Origin: Simplicispira sp. 125
GTDB lineage: Bacteria > Pseudomonadota > Gammaproteobacteria > Burkholderiales > Burkholderiaceae_C
Reading direction: 5' to 3'
Length of the DNA: 64,000 bases
NCBI RefSeq assembly: GCF_003096555.1
Contig: NZ_QEKM01000001.1
Coordinates: 3,348,001 to 3,412,000, forward strand
The stretch's first letter is position 1. Each line of letters begins with the position of its first letter. Position numbers and translations under genes: made by a program. Under the pieces are notes generated by a model, which was not told where the DNA came from, searched no databases, and saw only the letters and a program-made list of their open reading frames with translations. Of this stretch, positions 60,871-64,000 are shown piece after piece.

Positions 60871-62280
60871 ATGGGCCGCGCCAGCTCGCTGTTCAATGGC
60901 GCCGGCGAACAGACCCTGATCAGCCGCGTCAGCCCCACGACCCAGCAGCGCGAGTTCTTGCAGACCAGATGGAACGAGCTGGCCGAGCACCTGAAGGTGT
61001 CGCTCAAGGCCCAGCACGGCCATCCGATCTCCACGTGGCTGCAGGGCTCCTACAAGTACGGTACGCTGATCAAGCCCGTCCACTCGGACGAGGAGTACGA
61101 CGTCGACCTGGGCGTTTACTTCGAGTGGGGCAAGGGCGTCGAGATCGAGCCAACGGCCGACCAGTTGCGTCGCTGGGTCCAGCAGGTACTTGTCGACTAC
61201 CAGCCCAATTGCCCGACCATGCGGTCCGTGGCGGAGCCGCCCAAAGAGCGGTGCTCGCGGGCGTCGTACGAGCATCAGTTCCACATCGACACCCCGGTTT
61301 ACCACCTCAACACCGACACCGACGAGCGGCGCCTGGCGTGCCTGACCAAGGGGTGGGAGGACAGCGACCCCAAGGCTTTCTACAAGTGGTTCCGAGATGC
61401 GCGAACCGGCGGTCAGCGGGACCAGCTGCGGCGCTTGATCCGCTACCTGAAGGCCTGGGCTGCGTTGTCGTTCGATGACATCCCGGATTCGCAGCCGACC
61501 TCGATCCTGCTCACAGTGCTGGCCACCGAAGCCTACGGCGACATCGGTCTTGCCCTCCTCTTCGGCGTCGATGATGACGACGCCCTGATCTCCATCATTA
61601 AGACGATCCATGACCGGCTGAACAAGGATCGCCGCGTCCAGAACCCAGCCACCAAGGCCGACGAGGACTTGAATCGGATGAGCGCAGAGGCCTGGGCGGC
61701 CCTCCTGCCACGGCTCGATGCGCTGCTGGACATCGCCCAGCGCGCAGACGAGGCCGAGGGAGAACCGGCGGCGGCTCTGATCTGGACCGAGGCGTTTTCG
61801 TTCCTGATGCCGCTGCCGGAGGTGGACGAGGTCGACTTGGTGGACGAGCAGACGTCGCGCGCACTCATGCAGCTGCCCGACATCGACATTGCGGTCTACA
61901 CGGGGAGTGGAGATAAGCGCTGCTTCGTGGCCAATCACCGCAACCGGGTGGCCGGGGTCGCCAAGGGCTGTACGCTGGTGTTCTCAATCGCCAACGCCCA
62001 CATCCTCCCGCCGTTCGCCACCATCGAATGGACGGTGCGCAACCAGGGGTTGGAGGCCGAAGCTATCAGCGACCTCGGGCATCGCAGGATCGGGATGGGT
62101 CTGCTGCAGGCCGAAGAGCGCACGCGCTACCAAGGCACTCATCACATGGACTGCATCATCCGCGTCAACGGTCAGGTCTACGCCGTTCGCCGGGTTCCGG
62201 TCACTATCCGCGACGTTCACCACGTTCACAGGGCGCTGCAGCCTTCATACACGCGACTGAGCATGAGGCGCCGACGCTGA
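60871..62280 (+). CDS. CBASS CD-NTase (cyclic oligonucleotide synthase) with AGS-C sensor domain
   Basis: A 469-residue protein. The nucleotidyltransferase core has G59-S60-Y (LQGSYKYGT), E-x-D-V-D (EEYDVDLGVYF, Asp77 and Asp79) and a third Asp in FHID140TPVYH. About residues 335-465 (VANHRNRVAGVAKGCTLVFSIANAHILPPFATIEWTVRNQG...THHMDCII) form an AGS-C sensor domain. It senses infection and makes the messenger that activates CapV. Its C-terminus ends in a run of Arg rather than the Gly or Ala to which Cap2 is known to couple CD-NTases. Confidence 0.9.
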   Translation: MGRASSLFNGAGEQTLISRVSPTTQQREFLQTRWNELAEHLKVSLKAQHGHPISTWLQGSYKYGTLIKPVHSDEEYDVDLGVYFEWGKGVEIEPTADQLRRWVQQVLVDYQPNCPTMRSVAEPPKERCSRASYEHQFHIDTPVYHLNTDTDERRLACLTKGWEDSDPKAFYKWFRDARTGGQRDQLRRLIRYLKAWAALSFDDIPDSQPTSILLTVLATEAYGDIGLALLFGVDDDDALISIIKTIHDRLNKDRRVQNPATKADEDLNRMSAEAWAALLPRLDALLDIAQRADEAEGEPAAALIWTEAFSFLMPLPEVDEVDLVDEQTSRALMQLPDIDIAVYTGSGDKRCFVANHRNRVAGVAKGCTLVFSIANAHILPPFATIEWTVRNQGLEAEAISDLGHRRIGMGLLQAEERTRYQGTHHMDCIIRVNGQVYAVRRVPVTIRDVHHVHRALQPSYTRLSMRRRR

Positions 62281-62355
62281 CCCGCATCGCGTACCCGAGG
62301 TGGTTGACGTGGGGACCACGAGAGCTAGATCAAGTGCTTTATTGAGTCTATGTAC

Positions 62356-62841
62356 TCATCCGACATAGTGTCGGAGCAATTCCCGTTTGCCGTCGCCGTA
62401 GGTCATCTCCACGTGCAGGCCGTACCGGCCCACGATGACGGCCAGCAGGGGCCGCTTGTCGGCCCGCTCCTTGGCCAGCTTCGTCCACTCGTTCAGGTCG
62501 ATGTGGGAAGGGACGGGGATGTCTTGCGGGTGGGTGTGCCACTCGCCGATGTAGCGGGTCATGCCGCCGCTGGAACGCCAGTAACGCCTGGCCACGGCTC
62601 GGTGCCCAAACGGCAACCGTTCAAAGAGGTAGCGAAGCTGACGGTCCAGGCGCGTTGGCTTGGTGGCCAGCGTGACCAGCAGCCCCTTCTCATGAACTGT
62701 GCCAAGCAGGACGCCGCCGCTCTCCGGTAGGTCGCCCACCTGGATGTGCCGCTCGAACATGCCTAAGACCTCGTCGGAAAAGTTCAGCAGCAGGCTGCCG
62801 TCGTCCAGCGTCCAGTCGCTCACGTGGCGCATGCGGGGCAT
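62356..62841 (-). CDS. cap3: CBASS Cap3, JAB/JAMM isopeptidase
   Basis: A 161-residue JAB-domain metalloprotease. Glu40 (ESGGVLLG), His102 and His104 (EWHTHP), Ser112 and Asp115 (PSHID) make a complete JAMM zinc site. In type II CBASS it removes the CD-NTase from the conjugates made by Cap2. It overlaps the cap2 stop by about 22 bp (or 13 if the second ATG at 62832 is used) and converges on the CD-NTase gene. Confidence 0.9.
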   Translation of the reverse strand: MPRMRHVSDWTLDDGSLLLNFSDEVLGMFERHIQVGDLPESGGVLLGTVHEKGLLVTLATKPTRLDRQLRYLFERLPFGHRAVARRYWRSSGGMTRYIGEWHTHPQDIPVPSHIDLNEWTKLAKERADKRPLLAVIVGRYGLHVEMTYGDGKRELLRHYVG

Positions 62842-64000
62842 CCTTCGGCCCGTTGGGGCGAGCAGTCTTTGAAATGGACCTCGCGTTGCAGATCAAGCAC
62901 TCTCGTCCTGAAGCTGGGCGACTCGGCGCCGTCCAGCCAGGCCTGCACCATCTCCATGGCCAGCGCGGCCGCCTGGACGGACGCGGTGGCGGGGAAGGGG
63001 ACGTACAGGCCTTCGCAGCCGTGCCCCTTCATGATGACCTCCGGCGGCACGTCGAACACGCGGTACTGGTCATTCAAGGGCGGCTGAGAGATGCACCGCG
63101 CGCAGGCGTGCTCAGGCTTGGCCTTGAGCAGGGCGCGGACGGCCGCGCCGGTCCCTTCCACCCAGGCTGCTAGGAACGGCACCTTGTCGGCGTACTGCCA
63201 GGTGAGCCAGTCGGTCAGGCCCTGTTCCCCAGTGGCGTCGATCAATAGGTCTAGGGGCCCCAGGTTCGTATTCTTGACGTCCCCCACCACGGCCACCGCG
63301 TCGATGCCGGGCGCGACGCGCCGGAGCTCCTCGCCCATCGCCTCGGCCTTATTCTTGATCAGGGCGTTGAAACCGAGCCGATGACGGCCTAGGTTGCCGG
63401 GCTCCATCGACCCCATGTCCACCAGTGTGAGCCTCCCGCCCACTGTGCCCGCCCCGGCCTTGGTCAGCATCTCGGCGAGGTAGCCCCCAATGGTCCCGCA
63501 GCCGACCAGCCCGATCTTGAGCCCGGCCAGAGTCTTAGAGCCCGGCAGGTTGCGCTCGGCGAGGTAGTGGTCGTCGATGCGGCACGCGGAAATCCTGCGG
63601 ATCGGCAGCCGGTAGAGAGTTTCGCGCAGCGACGGCTTGTTGCCGATGCCGACGGGATCCCGCTGCAGGTCCACCTCGACGCCATACTGAACTTGGGGCG
63701 AGTCGATCAAGACAAGTGCGCTCGTCGCCTTCGCCCGAAACAGCTCTAAGAGGCGCCGTTCGATCTTCTTAGTGCACCGCGGGTCCAACGTGTTCTGCCA
63801 CTTCAGGAACTCCTGGACAGTCTTAGGCGGCCAGCGGTCCTGCAGCGGCATGGGCCGTGCTTTGGTATGCACGCGGAACGCCTTCAACTCAGTCTTGGGC
63901 AGCCCCAAGCCGATAGCTTCAAGCTTAGCGTGAGTGCGCAGCGTGTCGTCCGTGGCGACGCTGATCTTCCCGTCGTAGGTGTAAGCATCCAGCCCTCCGG
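62820..64000 (-). CDS. cap2: CBASS Cap2, E1-like enzyme (5' part beyond the window)
   Basis: The frame is open to the window end, so the N-terminal E2-like part is missing here. About 393 residues are visible. The E1/ThiF domain has LKIGLVGCGTIGGYLAEML, LVDMGSMEPGNLGRHRLG (ATP-binding Asp and Arg), DLLIDATGEQG and CARCISQ. A C-terminal Cys cluster (CSPQRAEGCPAC) may bind zinc. It primes CD-NTase for ubiquitin-like transfer. With cap3 it forms a minus-strand pair opposite to capV and the CD-NTase. Confidence 0.9.
   Translation of the reverse strand, partial: GGLDAYTYDGKISVATDDTLRTHAKLEAIGLGLPKTELKAFRVHTKARPMPLQDRWPPKTVQEFLKWQNTLDPRCTKKIERRLLELFRAKATSALVLIDSPQVQYGVEVDLQRDPVGIGNKPSLRETLYRLPIRRISACRIDDHYLAERNLPGSKTLAGLKIGLVGCGTIGGYLAEMLTKAGAGTVGGRLTLVDMGSMEPGNLGRHRLGFNALIKNKAEAMGEELRRVAPGIDAVAVVGDVKNTNLGPLDLLIDATGEQGLTDWLTWQYADKVPFLAAWVEGTGAAVRALLKAKPEHACARCISQPPLNDQYRVFDVPPEVIMKGHGCEGLYVPFPATASVQAAALAMEMVQAWLDGAESPSFRTRVLDLQREVHFKDCSPQRAEGCPACAT

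Overview
The window reads as a high-GC betaproteobacterial chromosome, most likely Comamonadaceae (Acidovorax/Comamonas-like). Support for this: the glcE and torF-glnK-amtB neighbourhoods, betaproteobacterial protein sequences throughout, and several copies of an imperfect palindrome (ATAGCT...GCGCTTG type) that I know from that family. Taxonomy is inference; there is no rRNA or tRNA gene here to settle it.

Layout. (1) 1-5146 is ordinary backbone: the start of a DUF1275 membrane protein, glcE, then a nitrogen-control operon (torF-like porin, glnK, amtB) behind a clear sigma-54 promoter and an NtrC box, and divergently the 5' half of comM. (2) comM is cut inside its Gly-Gly-Gly codons at 5146/5147, where sequence starting TGTG with 20-bp-spaced repeats begins. 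The 3' half of comM is not in the window, so everything from 5147 to 64000 looks like one island or a stack of islands. (3) 5147-11500 holds a broken Gabija system (helicase gajB intact, only the TOPRIM end of gajA), unknown genes, a DUF2384-type antitoxin-like gene, a frameshifted HAD gene and scraps of IS3 and traG. (4) 11396-31950 is a Tn4371-type ICE remnant (traG start, eexN, traR, rlxS). Between traR and rlxS sits a 17-kb cargo of seven co-directional genes for secreted or lipoprotein products (IPTL-CTERM proteins, large lipoproteins, hydrolases), with a divergent two-component system. An IS5-type element cuts rlxS. (5) 33284-39630 holds a dyad-symmetric repeat cluster, a candidate PD-(D/E)xK nuclease, a TIR-like protein, two head-to-head truncated IS21 copies and an IS256 scrap. 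(6) 39840-55297 is a catabolic gene cluster: two CoA ligases, alpha-methylacyl-CoA racemase-like CoA transferase, acyl-CoA dehydrogenase, hydratase, HSD10-like SDR, SCP2-type thiolase, a complete branched-chain-type ABC importer and a TetR regulator, with matching palindromic operators at two promoters. (7) 55595-64000 holds a second DUF2384-like gene, a second dyad-symmetric repeat cluster, a GIY-YIG/HNH-like gene pair, an HTH gene and a type II CBASS system (capV and a CD-NTase with AGS-C domain, convergent with cap3 and cap2; cap2 runs off the window).

How it fits together. The backbone is housekeeping; the rest is a mosaic of defence genes, conjugative relics and one complete catabolic island. 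The least explained features are the two symmetric repeat clusters at 33382-33583 and 56479-56639. Together with the repeats at 5147 they look like multi-site ends of TnsB/TniA-type transposons and split the island into three blocks of different content. No CRISPR array, rRNA or tRNA gene was seen.
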